The notes below the pieces were generated by a model that did no database searches, was not told the origin of the DNA, and worked only from the letters and a program-made list of their open reading frames with translations. Positions 1-6,507 of a stretch of DNA of 26,112 nt are shown one piece after another. The stretch spans positions 1 through 26,112 of the forward strand of contig CAZHST010000040.1 of the NCBI GenBank assembly GCA_964535215.1, written 5' to 3'. Origin of the DNA: JACQHM01 sp964535215. GTDB taxonomy: Bacteria > Methylomirabilota > Methylomirabilia > Methylomirabilales > JACQHM01. Numbering within the stretch: position 1 is the stretch's first letter; each line of letters begins with the position of its first letter. Both the position numbers and the translations under genes were made by a program.

Positions 1-52
1 GGCTGATTACGCCGGGGATTTGAGTCAGCCCCTCCCGCGCCTTACAGGCCAT
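1..52 (-). CDS. possible 5' fragment of a gene downstream of cbbS
   Basis: An open frame begins with ATG at 52 on the minus strand, just after the cbbS stop, and runs off the window edge. It reads MACKAREGLTQIPGVIS. Codon third positions are mostly G or C, as in neighbouring genes. No clear ribosome binding site precedes it and 17 codons are too few to name a family. If real it would be the third gene of the cbb operon, where a Rubisco activase or other Calvin-cycle gene would be expected, but nothing visible here supports either. Confidence 0.2.
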   Translation of the reverse strand, partial: MACKAREGLTQIPGVIS

Positions 53-65
53 CGCATGGCCGCTT

Positions 66-386
66 TCAGCATAAGCGGGTCGGTTCATCGGGTCGGTAAA
101 CGACGAAGCTCACCACCTGCCCCTGCCGGTTGCTGTCGTAGCCGTTCAGCTTCACATAGCAGCCTGGGTTAGCCGCTTTGCAGGCCTCGATCTCGGCCAG
201 GACCTCCTCCGCCCCTTTCGCTCCGAAGAGGGGGAGCTTCCACAGGGTCCAGTACACCTGATCAGGACCGGGCTTATTGGTATACTCAATGGCCGGGATC
301 AGCCCCCTGCCCAGCATATCCTGGATCTGCTTGAGGACCTGCTCCCGGGTCATCGGGGGGAGGTACGAAAAGGTTTCCAGCTTCAT
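66..386 (-). CDS. cbbS: Rubisco small subunit (form I)
   Basis: Encodes the 106-residue small subunit of ribulose-1,5-bisphosphate carboxylase/oxygenase, which caps the octameric large-subunit core in the L8S8 holoenzyme. The N-terminal ETFSYLPPMT motif, the central YWTLWKLPLFG motif and the C-terminal VSFVVYRP strand are hallmarks of form I small subunits. The Y-W-x-x-W-K-L-P-L-F segment and short length resemble cyanobacterial/green types more than the longer red-type subunits. It lies 24 bp downstream of the large-subunit gene and has a strong AAGGAGGG ribosome binding site, so the two are co-transcribed. The start ATG at 386 agrees with the usual family N-terminus. Confidence 0.95.
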   Translation of the reverse strand: MKLETFSYLPPMTREQVLKQIQDMLGRGLIPAIEYTNKPGPDQVYWTLWKLPLFGAKGAEEVLAEIEACKAANPGCYVKLNGYDSNRQGQVVSFVVYRPDEPTRLC

Positions 387-410
387 GATCGGGTTCCCTC
401 CTTTTCATCC

Positions 411-1826
411 CTAGACCTTGTCGAGGGTGTCGACACCGGCGAACTCGAACTTGATCGCCTCCCAGGTCTCCATGGCAGCCTGAAGCTCGGGGCACCCTTT
501 GGCGGCGTTGAGGAGGATCTCCGTTCCTTCGGCGAGGAGGTCCCGACCTTCGTTTCTGGCCTGGACCACCGCCTCTAGGGCCACCCGGTTCGCCAGGGCC
601 CCGGCGGCGTTCCCCCAGGGGTGACCCTGGGTGCCACCCCCGAACTGGAAGACCGCATCGTCCCCGAAGATCGCGACCAGCTCGGGCATATGCCAGACGT
701 GGATCCCGCCCGAGGCTACGGGAAAGACCGCCGGGAGTGACGCCCAAGGCTGATCGAAGTAGATCCCCCGGCTTCGATCGGCCGGGATGAAGTCCTCCCG
801 GAGGAGGTCGTTGATGGCCATGGTCGCCACCCGGTCACCCTCCAGCTTCCCGACGACGGTGCCGTTGTGGACATGGTCCCCCCCGGCCATCCGGAGCCAC
901 TTGGCCAGGACCCGCCAGTGGATCCCGTGATTCTTCTGCCGGTCGATCACCGCGTGCATGGCCCGGTGGCAGTGGAGGAGCATCCCATTCTCCCGACACC
1001 ACTTCGAAAGGGAGGTGTGGGCGGTGAAGCCCACGGTCAGGAAATCGACCATAATGATAGGAGCCCCGAGCTCCTTCGCACACTCCGCCCGCTTGAACAG
1101 CTCCTCGACCGTGCCAGCTGTCACGTTGAGGTAGTGGCCCTTCCGCTCCCCTGTCTCGGCCTCAGCCTTCTTCACGGCCTCCATGACGAAGAGGTACCGA
1201 TCCCGCCAGCGCATGAAGGGCTGGGAGTTGATGTTCTCATCATCTTTGGTGAAGTCGAGGCCTCCCCGGAGGCACTCATAGACCGCCCGCCCGTAGTTCT
1301 TGGCCGACAGCCCCAGCTTGGGCTTGATGGTGCAGCCCAACAGGGGCCGACCGTACTTGTTCAACTTGTCCCGCTCCACCTGGATCCCGTGGGGCGGCCC
1401 CTGGAAGGTCTTCAGGTACGCGATAGGGATCCTGAGGTCCTCCAGCCGAAGCGCCCTTAAGGCCTTAAAGCCGAAGACGTTGCCCACAATCGAGGACATC
1501 ATGTTGGTGACTGACCCCTCTTCGAAGAGATCGAGGGGGTAGGCGATGTAGGCGAGATACTGGTCCTTCTCCCCGGGGGTCGGCTCGAGATGGTAGCAGC
1601 GGGCGTTGTAGCGGTCCAGGTTGGTCAGGAGATCCGACCAGACCGTCGTCCAGGTCCCTGTTGAGGACTCCGCCGCCACGGCCGCTGCTGCCTCCTCCGG
1701 GGAGACATCCGGCTGGGGCGTCACCCGGAAGGCAGCCAGGATGTCGGTGTCCTTCGGGGTATAACCCGGATCATAGTACTTAAAATGGTAGGGTTTCACC
1801 CCGGCGTCGAACAACTTGGTCGTCAT
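411..1826 (-). CDS. cbbL: Rubisco large subunit (form I, green-type, IB-like)
   Basis: 471 residues, the full family length. It carboxylates ribulose-1,5-bisphosphate in the Calvin cycle. Catalytic residues are in place, with spinach numbers in brackets: K168 (175), carbamylated K194 (201) in GLDFTKDDE, D196 and E197 (203, 204), H287 (294), H320 (327) and loop-6 K327 (334) in VVGKLEG. The stretch from about 103 to 210 (VTNMMSSIVGNVFGFKALR, KTFQGPPHGIQVERDKLNKY, SQPFMRWRDR) is close to cyanobacterial and chloroplast form IB as I remember it, and less like proteobacterial IA. Unusual substitutions are V260 where H267 is usual, C286 before the active-site His, and N321 beside H320 where Ser/Ala/Thr is usual. 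The ribosome binding site is GGGAGGAGGAG. The divergent cbbR and shared operator point to CbbR control. Confidence 0.97.
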   Translation of the reverse strand: MTTKLFDAGVKPYHFKYYDPGYTPKDTDILAAFRVTPQPDVSPEEAAAAVAAESSTGTWTTVWSDLLTNLDRYNARCYHLEPTPGEKDQYLAYIAYPLDLFEEGSVTNMMSSIVGNVFGFKALRALRLEDLRIPIAYLKTFQGPPHGIQVERDKLNKYGRPLLGCTIKPKLGLSAKNYGRAVYECLRGGLDFTKDDENINSQPFMRWRDRYLFVMEAVKKAEAETGERKGHYLNVTAGTVEELFKRAECAKELGAPIIMVDFLTVGFTAHTSLSKWCRENGMLLHCHRAMHAVIDRQKNHGIHWRVLAKWLRMAGGDHVHNGTVVGKLEGDRVATMAINDLLREDFIPADRSRGIYFDQPWASLPAVFPVASGGIHVWHMPELVAIFGDDAVFQFGGGTQGHPWGNAAGALANRVALEAVVQARNEGRDLLAEGTEILLNAAKGCPELQAAMETWEAIKFEFAGVDTLDKV

Positions 1827-1901
1827 GCCTCTCCTCCTCCCTATCAGTCTTCATACGGGTGTGACATCCCTCCTGAACTGCCTCCAGTCTCCATCGGTTT
1901 C

Positions 1902-1930
1902 ATCATAAAGTCAAATAAAAAATTCTTGCA
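1902..1930 (-). promoter_or_regulatory. probable cbbLS promoter
   Basis: On the minus strand a good -10 (TATGAT, 1907-1902) sits 17 bp downstream of a poor -35 (TGCAAG, 1930-1925). A weak -35 with an activator site just upstream is what a CbbR-activated promoter should look like. The predicted start near 1895 leaves a leader of about 70 nt before the cbbL ATG. Inferred from pattern only. Confidence 0.5.
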
Positions 1931-1954
1931 TTCTTTATAAGTTTTGCTTATAAT
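1926..1954 (+). promoter_or_regulatory. cbbR promoter, leaderless type
   Basis: TTGCAT (1926-1931), a 17-bp spacer, then a perfect TATAAT (1949-1954). The cbbR ATG starts at 1961, only 6 nt after the -10, so transcription should begin at or within a base or two of the A of ATG. No ribosome binding site is present between them. Confidence 0.65.
1935..1953. promoter_or_regulatory. predicted CbbR operator
   Basis: Perfect inverted repeat TTATAAG-N5-CTTATAA, containing the T-N11-A pattern of LysR-type sites. It overlaps the spacer and -10 of the cbbR promoter and lies immediately upstream of the -35 of the cbbL promoter. One bound regulator could therefore repress its own gene and activate cbbLS, which is the classic LysR arrangement. 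Confidence 0.6.
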
Positions 1955-1960
1955 TTAGCC

Positions 1961-2899
1961 ATGACACTCCATCAGCTCCGCGTCTTTCTGACGGTGGCCC
2001 GCCATCAGAGCTACTCCCGCGCCGCCGAGGCGCTTTACCTGACGCAGCCAGCAGTCTCCATGCAGATCCGGGCCCTGGAAGAAACCCTCGGGGTCACCCT
2101 CTTCGAGCGGATTGACCGGACCCTCACCCTCACCGAGGCGGGACGGGAGCTTATGGCGTATGCCCAGCAGATCTCTACCCTCCTTGACGAGGCCAAGCTA
2201 GCGATGGAAGAGCTCCATGGCCTCAAGCGGGGCCGGATCACCCTTGCCGCCGTCAGCACCGCCGGGGCCTATGTCCTTCCGCCGCTCCTTGGCGCCTTTC
2301 GGGATCGGCATCCGGGGATCAGCATCAGCCTGGAGGTGACCAACCGGGCGACCGTCAGGCAGAAGCTTCTTCAAAACGAAGTGGACCTGGTCGTCATGGG
2401 GCGTCCTCCCGAAGGGGTGTCCCATGTGGCCGAACCGTTCCTCCCTGACGAGATGGTGGTCATCGCCCATCCGACCCATCCCCTGGCGAAGGTCAGACAG
2501 ATCCCGGTGGAGCACCTCCAGCAGGAGGTCTTCATCCTAAGGGAGGTGGGATCCGGCACCCGTCTGGCCGCCGAGGAGTTCTTCCAGGCACGGGGGATCC
2601 CGATCCGGGGCGGGTTCGAGTTGGGGGACAACAGCGCGGTGAAGGAGGCGGTCGCCGCGGGGTTAGGGGTGGCCGTCCTCTCGAAACACGCCCTCCGGGT
2701 GGAGCTCCTGCTTGGCCGGGTGGTCATCCTGGATGTGGAAGGCTTTCCCCTCCACCGCCAGTGGTATGTGGTCCACCGGGCGGACAAACGCTTGAGTCGG
2801 GCAACCTCGGCCTTCAAGAGCTTCCTCCTTACCCAGGCGGAGGCGGTGCTGGCGTCTCTCCAAGAGGTCGGGGTCGCAAGGGGGCGGGCGCGGCCTTGA
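1961..2899 (+). CDS. cbbR: LysR-type regulator, CbbR
   Basis: 312 residues. Residues 1-60 form the LysR winged helix-turn-helix (MTLHQLRVFLTVARHQSYSR, then AAEALYLTQPAVSMQIRALE). Residues about 90-295 form the two-lobed periplasmic-binding-protein-like effector domain (RGRITLAAVSTAGAYVLPPL, NSAVKEAVAAGLGVAVLSKHA). In autotrophs the regulator transcribed away from cbbL is CbbR, which senses Calvin-cycle or redox metabolites; the assignment rests on position plus family. The start is fixed by the conserved N-terminus and by the -10 only 6 nt upstream, so the mRNA is probably leaderless. The 236 bp after it, up to 3135, hold no gene, hairpin or repeat that I can support. Confidence 0.9.
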   Translation: MTLHQLRVFLTVARHQSYSRAAEALYLTQPAVSMQIRALEETLGVTLFERIDRTLTLTEAGRELMAYAQQISTLLDEAKLAMEELHGLKRGRITLAAVSTAGAYVLPPLLGAFRDRHPGISISLEVTNRATVRQKLLQNEVDLVVMGRPPEGVSHVAEPFLPDEMVVIAHPTHPLAKVRQIPVEHLQQEVFILREVGSGTRLAAEEFFQARGIPIRGGFELGDNSAVKEAVAAGLGVAVLSKHALRVELLLGRVVILDVEGFPLHRQWYVVHRADKRLSRATSAFKSFLLTQAEAVLASLQEVGVARGRARP

Positions 2900-3135
2900 A
2901 GGAACCCTTCCAAGGAGGGCTCAGCCCTGAGCGCCGTGCTAAACAAGGGAGATGCCAGGATACCGGTCAAGCCTTGGGCGTAAAACTTTGTGCCACACCG
3001 GCAGGACGCCCTGGTCAGGGTGAGGGACGACGGGCCATCGCTCCACGCCGGAGGACGACAAGTGCGCCAGCCTCGGGCGGACAAGAGGTGGAGGGACAGG
3101 GTCCTCAAGGAGGGAAGCCAGATAGGGCGGGCGTG

Positions 3136-4009
3136 TCAGCGCTCAGGAGGAGGGGGACCGGGCGGAACGGGGGTGCCATTCAGCACCCCCCAGACCCCCC
3201 AGTCCCGCATCGCCTGCTCCGCCGTAGGGGTAGGACGCTCCCCAGCAACCACCGCCAGGACCGGCTCGGACACCAGACGGGCCAGGAGGGCCGCCCGCCG
3301 CGCCGCCCGTTCCACATCCCCTTCGTCAATCACCGCCGACACCTCGATGGCCAGGTACACCTCGGCCTCGTCCTCCCGACGGCGACCGGTGACCACCAGA
3401 TCGGTCCGGAGCAGCTCGGCATGCTCCTCGGACGAGAGCCTCCCCTGGGTCTCAGCCTCCTCAGCCAGGGCTTCGAGCGTCTCCGGGGGTACGACGCGGA
3501 TCCGGCGGAGCAGGCGCTGGAAGTACCCGGCGGCGTGGTCCCGGTAGCGGCGCTCCAGGAGCTCCCCGCGGAGGTCCCCCACCACCCCGGTCAGCCGCTC
3601 CACCGTTCGGGTGAGCGCCTGCACCTGGGTCTCCGTCCGGGCCTGGGCCTGGGCCAACTGGTCCATCCGCCCTGCGAGCNNNNNNNNNNNNNNNNNNNNN
3701 NNNNNNNNNNNNNNNNNNNNNNNNNNNNNNNNNNNNNNNNNNNNNNNNNNNNNNNNNNNNNNNNNNNNNNNNNNNNNNNTGGTCCACCCGGGCGGTCAGG
3801 GCCTCCAGGCGTGCCTCGGTCCGGGCCTGGGCCTGGGCCAACTGGTCCATCCGCCCTGCGAGCTGGTCCACCCGGGCGGTCAGGGCCTCCAGGCGTGCCT
3901 CGGTCCGGGCCTGGGCCTCGACCAGGGCGCGAAGCTGCTGGGTGGTCTGCGCCTGAGCCTCGGCAAGGCGGCTGAGAGCGGCTTCCAGGTGGTCGAGACG
4001 GGCATCCAT
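3136..4009 (-). CDS. coiled-coil protein with C-terminal nuclease-like domain, interrupted by assembly gap
   Basis: The gene starts at ATG 4009 (ribosome binding site GGAGGGGAAAGG) and stops at 3136, with 100 N at 3680-3779. Deleting the N run leaves 774 bp, exactly 258 codons, and joins the two halves in frame. The N-terminal half is an alpha-helical coiled coil of a 28-residue repeat (QLAQAQARTEARLEALTARVD plus LAGRMD). After a second helix (VERLTGVVGDLRGELLERRY) comes a domain with RTDLVVTGRR, EAEVYLAIEVSAVID and AVVAG segments. This pattern of hydrophobic strand, acidic residue and E-x-S resembles the PD-(D/E)xK nuclease fold with Ser in place of the catalytic Lys. Function is unknown. 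The true length is uncertain because more repeat copies may lie in the gap. Confidence 0.75.
3635..3918. repeat. 84-bp in-frame tandem repeat flanking a gap
   Basis: A complete 84-bp unit occupies 3780-3863. The next copy is identical for 55 bp (3864-3918), and 45 bp to the left of the gap (3635-3679) are identical to 3819-3863. These 45-bp blocks are 184 bp apart, which is 84 plus the 100 N. The repeat encodes a 28-residue coiled-coil unit. Confidence 0.9.
3680..3779. other. assembly gap (100 N)
   Basis: Exactly 100 N, the conventional placeholder for a gap of unknown size, placed inside the 84-bp repeats. The flanks join seamlessly without it, so the real insert is probably 0 or a whole number of 84-bp units. 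Confidence 0.95.
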
Positions 4010-4042
4010 CCTTTCCCCTCCGGGGGAGAGATCATCGGGTCC

Positions 4043-4071
4043 AGCATAGGCCATCGTCCCACGAAAGTCAA
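4043..4071 (-). promoter_or_regulatory. sigma-70 promoter of the coiled-coil gene
   Basis: On the minus strand TTGACT (4071-4066), a 17-bp spacer and TATGCT (4048-4043). The predicted transcript starts near 4036 and includes the ribosome binding site of the gene starting at 4009. It sits only 11 bp from the end of the adjacent insertion-sequence remnant, which stops short of disrupting it. Confidence 0.6.
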
Positions 4072-4457
4072 GGAGGGGTCGTCCTGACCGCTTCTTGCTC
4101 TGTCGAAAACCTCGCTGAAAGGCCCTGAAAGACCCGATGGACCAGCCGGCGCCCCAAAAGGCCGAGTGGCACCGCCCGATGCCGGTTGGAGCCGATCCCC
4201 CGCCGCAAGGCTTGCTTGACCTGGTGCCAGGAGCGACGCGCCGTGATGGCTTCGCTGAAGCGCCGCTGGACGACCGAGATGACCGTCTCCGCTTTCCAGG
4301 GCTGGCCATAGGCCTGCTGGGGAAAGGCCACCTGCCTCGGGCGGCAGGAGGGGTGCGTGAACCGTTGGGGGGCAAACTGGCGGGGGTCGTCCGGCATGCG
4401 CGGCCGGGCCGTCCGGACGGCCAGTCGGGCAAAGCGCAGGAGGGCCTCTCGCTTCAT
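4068..4457 (-). pseudogene. transposase remnant, N- and C-terminal ends fused by deletion
   Basis: A 129-codon frame starts with ATG at 4457 behind GGAGGTGAGGAGG. The first roughly 40 residues (MKREALLRFARLAVRTARPR, then RQFAPQRFTHPSC) look like a transposase N-terminus. From AYGQPWKAETVISVVQRRFS onward it resembles the C-terminal DDE catalytic segment, where the E of ETVISVV would be the last acidic residue, followed by QVKQALRRGI. The middle, which should hold the two catalytic Asp residues, is absent, yet the frame is kept. The ORF runs through the left inverted repeat and stops 15 bp outside it. It cannot be an active transposase. IS4/IS5-like affinity is suspected only. Confidence 0.7.
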
Positions 4458-4526
4458 CCTCCTCACCTCCAGCTTTTATAATAGGCCGGAGAGAGGAGGT
4501 TTTTGACAGAGCAAGAAGCGGTCAGG
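4083..4526. mobile_element. internally deleted insertion sequence (MITE-like), 444 bp
   Basis: The ends are inverted repeats: 4083-4113 and 4496-4526 match as reverse complements over 31 bp with one mismatch. The outer ends begin CCTGACCGCTTCTTGCTCTG. Between them is a single frame that looks like the N- and C-terminal ends of a DDE transposase fused together. Too short to encode a full transposase, it would need to be mobilised in trans. I see no convincing target-site duplication in the flanking bases (GGTCGT on the left, CAACTG on the right). Confidence 0.8.
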
Positions 4527-4559
4527 CAACTGACAGGAGAGGTGCAGTCTGACCGGGTC

Positions 4560-4940
4560 CTACCCCCGGGCGTCCGGGGTAAGAAACCGGCGCAGGGTTT
4601 CACGGAAGGTCTGGGTGTCCAGCGGCTTCGTCAGGTACCCATCGCACCCTGCCTCGCGGGCCTTGAGGTCGTCGCCCAGCATGGCGGAGGCCGTGATGGC
4701 CAGGATGGGGATGGTGGCCGTGGACGGATGGGCCTTGAGACGGCGGGTGGCCTCGTACCCTGTCATGCCTGGAAGCTGGAGGTCCATCAGGATCAGATCC
4801 GGCCGCTCGACCAAGGTTAAGTGGAGGGCAACCTCGGCGGACTCGGCCGTCAGGACCTGATAGCCCTCCTGTTCCAGCAGTTCGGTCACCAGTTCCAGAT
4901 TCACCGGGTTATCCTCCACCACCAAGATGCGCCGTGCCAT
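4560..4940 (-). CDS. single-domain response regulator (CheY/DivK-like)
   Basis: 126 residues forming one receiver domain with no output domain. It has the acidic pair E9-D10, phospho-acceptor D53 in LILMDLQLPGM, T83 (AITAS) and K105 (YLTKPLD). The D-x-Q-x-P-G-M-x-G-x-E segment is typical of receivers that take phosphate from hybrid kinases. The start ATG at 4940 has GGAGATAAG upstream. It is 22 bp downstream of the receiver-histidine kinase gene and should be co-transcribed from the same sigma-54 promoter, making it the probable partner of that kinase. Its output is not evident from the sequence. Confidence 0.9.
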   Translation of the reverse strand: MARRILVVEDNPVNLELVTELLEQEGYQVLTAESAEVALHLTLVERPDLILMDLQLPGMTGYEATRRLKAHPSTATIPILAITASAMLGDDLKAREAGCDGYLTKPLDTQTFRETLRRFLTPDARG

Positions 4941-4962
4941 GGTCTTATCTCCAGGGGCCTCT

Positions 4963-6099
4963 CTAGGGCATCGGGGCCGGTCCGTTCAGCGGCAGGGTGA
5001 AGGTGAAGGTTGAGCCTTGACCGACCTCGCTCTCCACCCAGATCCGTCCCCCGTGCAGCTCGACCAGCTTCTTCGTTAACGGTAGCCCCAACCCGGTCCC
5101 CTCCTTCGCCCTGACCAGCGGGTGTTCGATCCGCTGGAACTCCTGGAAGATCCGTTCGTGATCCTCTGGGGCGATGCCGATCCCGGTGTCGGCCACGCTG
5201 ATCTCCACAAACTCACCGGACGGTGGGCGGCGGACGGCGACGACCACGCGGCCGCCCTCGGGGGTGAACTTGACGGCATTGGACAGCAGATTATACATGA
5301 TCTGCTTGAACCTGGCCGGATCGGCCCTCACCATCCCGAGGGGACCGTTCCGGTGAAGTTCCAGGGAGATGTGGTTCTTCGAGGCCAGGCTGCTGATGAT
5401 GGCCACGCTGGCCTCCAGGGCCTCCTGCAGGGAGAACGTCTCGGGGTGGAGCTCCATCCTCCCGGCCTCGATCTTGGACAGGTCCAGGATGTCGTTGATC
5501 AGGGAAAGGAGGTGGCGGCCGCTTTCCAGGATGTTGGAGACATGGCGCCTTTGTTTTTCGTTCAAGGGACCGTAGCTCTGCTCCCAGAGAAGCTCGGAGA
5601 AGCCGATGATCGAGTTCAGGGGGGTCCGGAGTTCATGGGACAGGCTCGCCAGGAACTGGGACTTGAACCGGGAGGCCTGCTCCAGCTCCCGGTTTTTCTC
5701 CCAAAGCTCCTCCTCCACCTGTTTCCGGCGGAGGACCGCCCTGACATAGGCGACGACCTCCTCACCGTCAATCGGCTTGGTCAGGTACGCGCCGGCTCCC
5801 AGGCGGAAGGCTTGCTCGATGTTGCTGGCCTTTTTCGGGAGAGCGGTCAGGATGATCACGGGGAGCCGCTCAAGGGGTCTGGACTGGCGGATCCGCTCCA
5901 GGAGCTCGAAGTCCCCCATCCCGGGGGTTCTGACGTCGAGGAGGGCAAGATCTGGGACCTGCTGTTCTAAAAGGGCCAGGCAGCCAGGGCCATTGGGGGC
6001 TTCCAGGACCGCGAAACCGTGTTTCCGCAAAACGTTCCTAAGATGGGCCCGATCGTCCCCTTTATCATCCACGATCAGGATGGTGGTCGGTTTGCCCAT
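4963..6099 (-). CDS. receiver-histidine kinase (REC-HisKA-HATPase)
   Basis: 378 residues, soluble, with no membrane segment. Residues 1-125 are a receiver (acidic pair D11-D12, phospho-acceptor D55, K108 in YLTKPID). Residues 125-150 are a short coiled linker. A HisKA dimerisation domain follows with phospho-acceptor H155 in ASLSHELRTPLN. A HATPase domain fills about 255-372 (N-box YNLLSNAVKF, G1 ADTGIGI, G2 GTGLGLPLTKKL). An N-terminal receiver ahead of the kinase means its activity is set by an upstream phosphodonor rather than by direct ligand binding. It is followed by a CheY-like receiver and preceded by a sigma-54 promoter at 6185-6199 and tandem enhancer-like sites, divergent from the sigma-54 activator gene. 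Confidence 0.93.
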   Translation of the reverse strand: MGKPTTILIVDDKGDDRAHLRNVLRKHGFAVLEAPNGPGCLALLEQQVPDLALLDVRTPGMGDFELLERIRQSRPLERLPVIILTALPKKASNIEQAFRLGAGAYLTKPIDGEEVVAYVRAVLRRKQVEEELWEKNRELEQASRFKSQFLASLSHELRTPLNSIIGFSELLWEQSYGPLNEKQRRHVSNILESGRHLLSLINDILDLSKIEAGRMELHPETFSLQEALEASVAIISSLASKNHISLELHRNGPLGMVRADPARFKQIMYNLLSNAVKFTPEGGRVVVAVRRPPSGEFVEISVADTGIGIAPEDHERIFQEFQRIEHPLVRAKEGTGLGLPLTKKLVELHGGRIWVESEVGQGSTFTFTLPLNGPAPMP

Positions 6100-6184
6100 G
6101 ACGCTTACTCCTCACGGCAAGGCGCAGGGTAGGGCATCGCGAGGCGGCTCCTGGAAAGGGAAAGAAAACCCCCTTATAAAGTAG

Positions 6185-6199
6185 GCAAAGGCAGTACCA
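6185..6199 (-). promoter_or_regulatory. sigma-54 (-24/-12) promoter for the receiver-kinase operon
   Basis: Minus strand reads TGGTAC-N5-TTGC against the sigma-54 consensus TGGCAC-N5-TTGC: one mismatch, with the invariant GG and GC at correct spacing. Transcription would begin near 6173, about 75 nt before the kinase ATG. Paired motifs at 6344-6379 lie about 150-180 bp upstream, a usual enhancer distance. Confidence 0.65.
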
Positions 6200-6343
6200 A
6201 AAGTCCCTCCTCCCGGCAGGGAAAAACGGGTTAAAAGGAAGAGAGGGTCCTAACCTTTTGAAAGATCAGCCCTTTTGCCCAGCCCAGAGACCGGACACGG
6301 CCGGGCGAGGGGAGCCAGCAGGGGTCGGCGATGGACGGGGGAA

Positions 6344-6379
6344 TGGTCAAAGGCGACCACTGCTGGACGAAAATGACCA
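6344..6379. promoter_or_regulatory. tandem enhancer-like sites (predicted sigma-54 activator binding)
   Basis: TGGTC-N6-GACCA (6344-6359, a perfect 5+5 dyad) is followed after 4 bp by TGGAC-N6-GACCA (6364-6379, one mismatch). The two sites are on a 20-bp period, the same helical face. The layout recurs at 14661-14696 upstream of the other sigma-54 promoter. The remaining sequence of the 408-bp gap (6100-6507) holds the -24/-12 element and nothing else I can support. Confidence 0.6.
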
Positions 6380-6507
6380 ACGCAAAAAAAACTTGACAGG
6401 AGAACGGGCTGTGTAGTAGGGGTTGGCCGAAAATGGGAACCTTTCTGGTCGGCCGGTGTCAGGAGGCTTTCCGTCGGAGGTATCCGGCGAGCCGGGGGTG
6501 AGTCGCC

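Noticed and set aside
2900..3135. Possible small gene or terminator between cbbR and the coiled-coil gene
   Set aside because: No frame with a ribosome binding site, no stable hairpin followed by a T run and no repeat could be found.
3635..3918. Short direct repeats that could suggest a CRISPR or satellite
   Set aside because: The copies are contiguous without unique spacers, are in frame, and encode a regular coiled coil.
4081..4530. Target-site duplication around the insertion-sequence remnant
   Set aside because: The bases flanking the inverted repeats (GGTCGT and CAACTG) do not match, so none can be claimed.
6393..6419. TTGACA (6393-6398) as a sigma-70 promoter for the sigma-54 activator
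   Set aside because: No acceptable -10 occurs at 16-18 bp; the nearest TAGTAG is at 15 bp and poor. Left unannotated.
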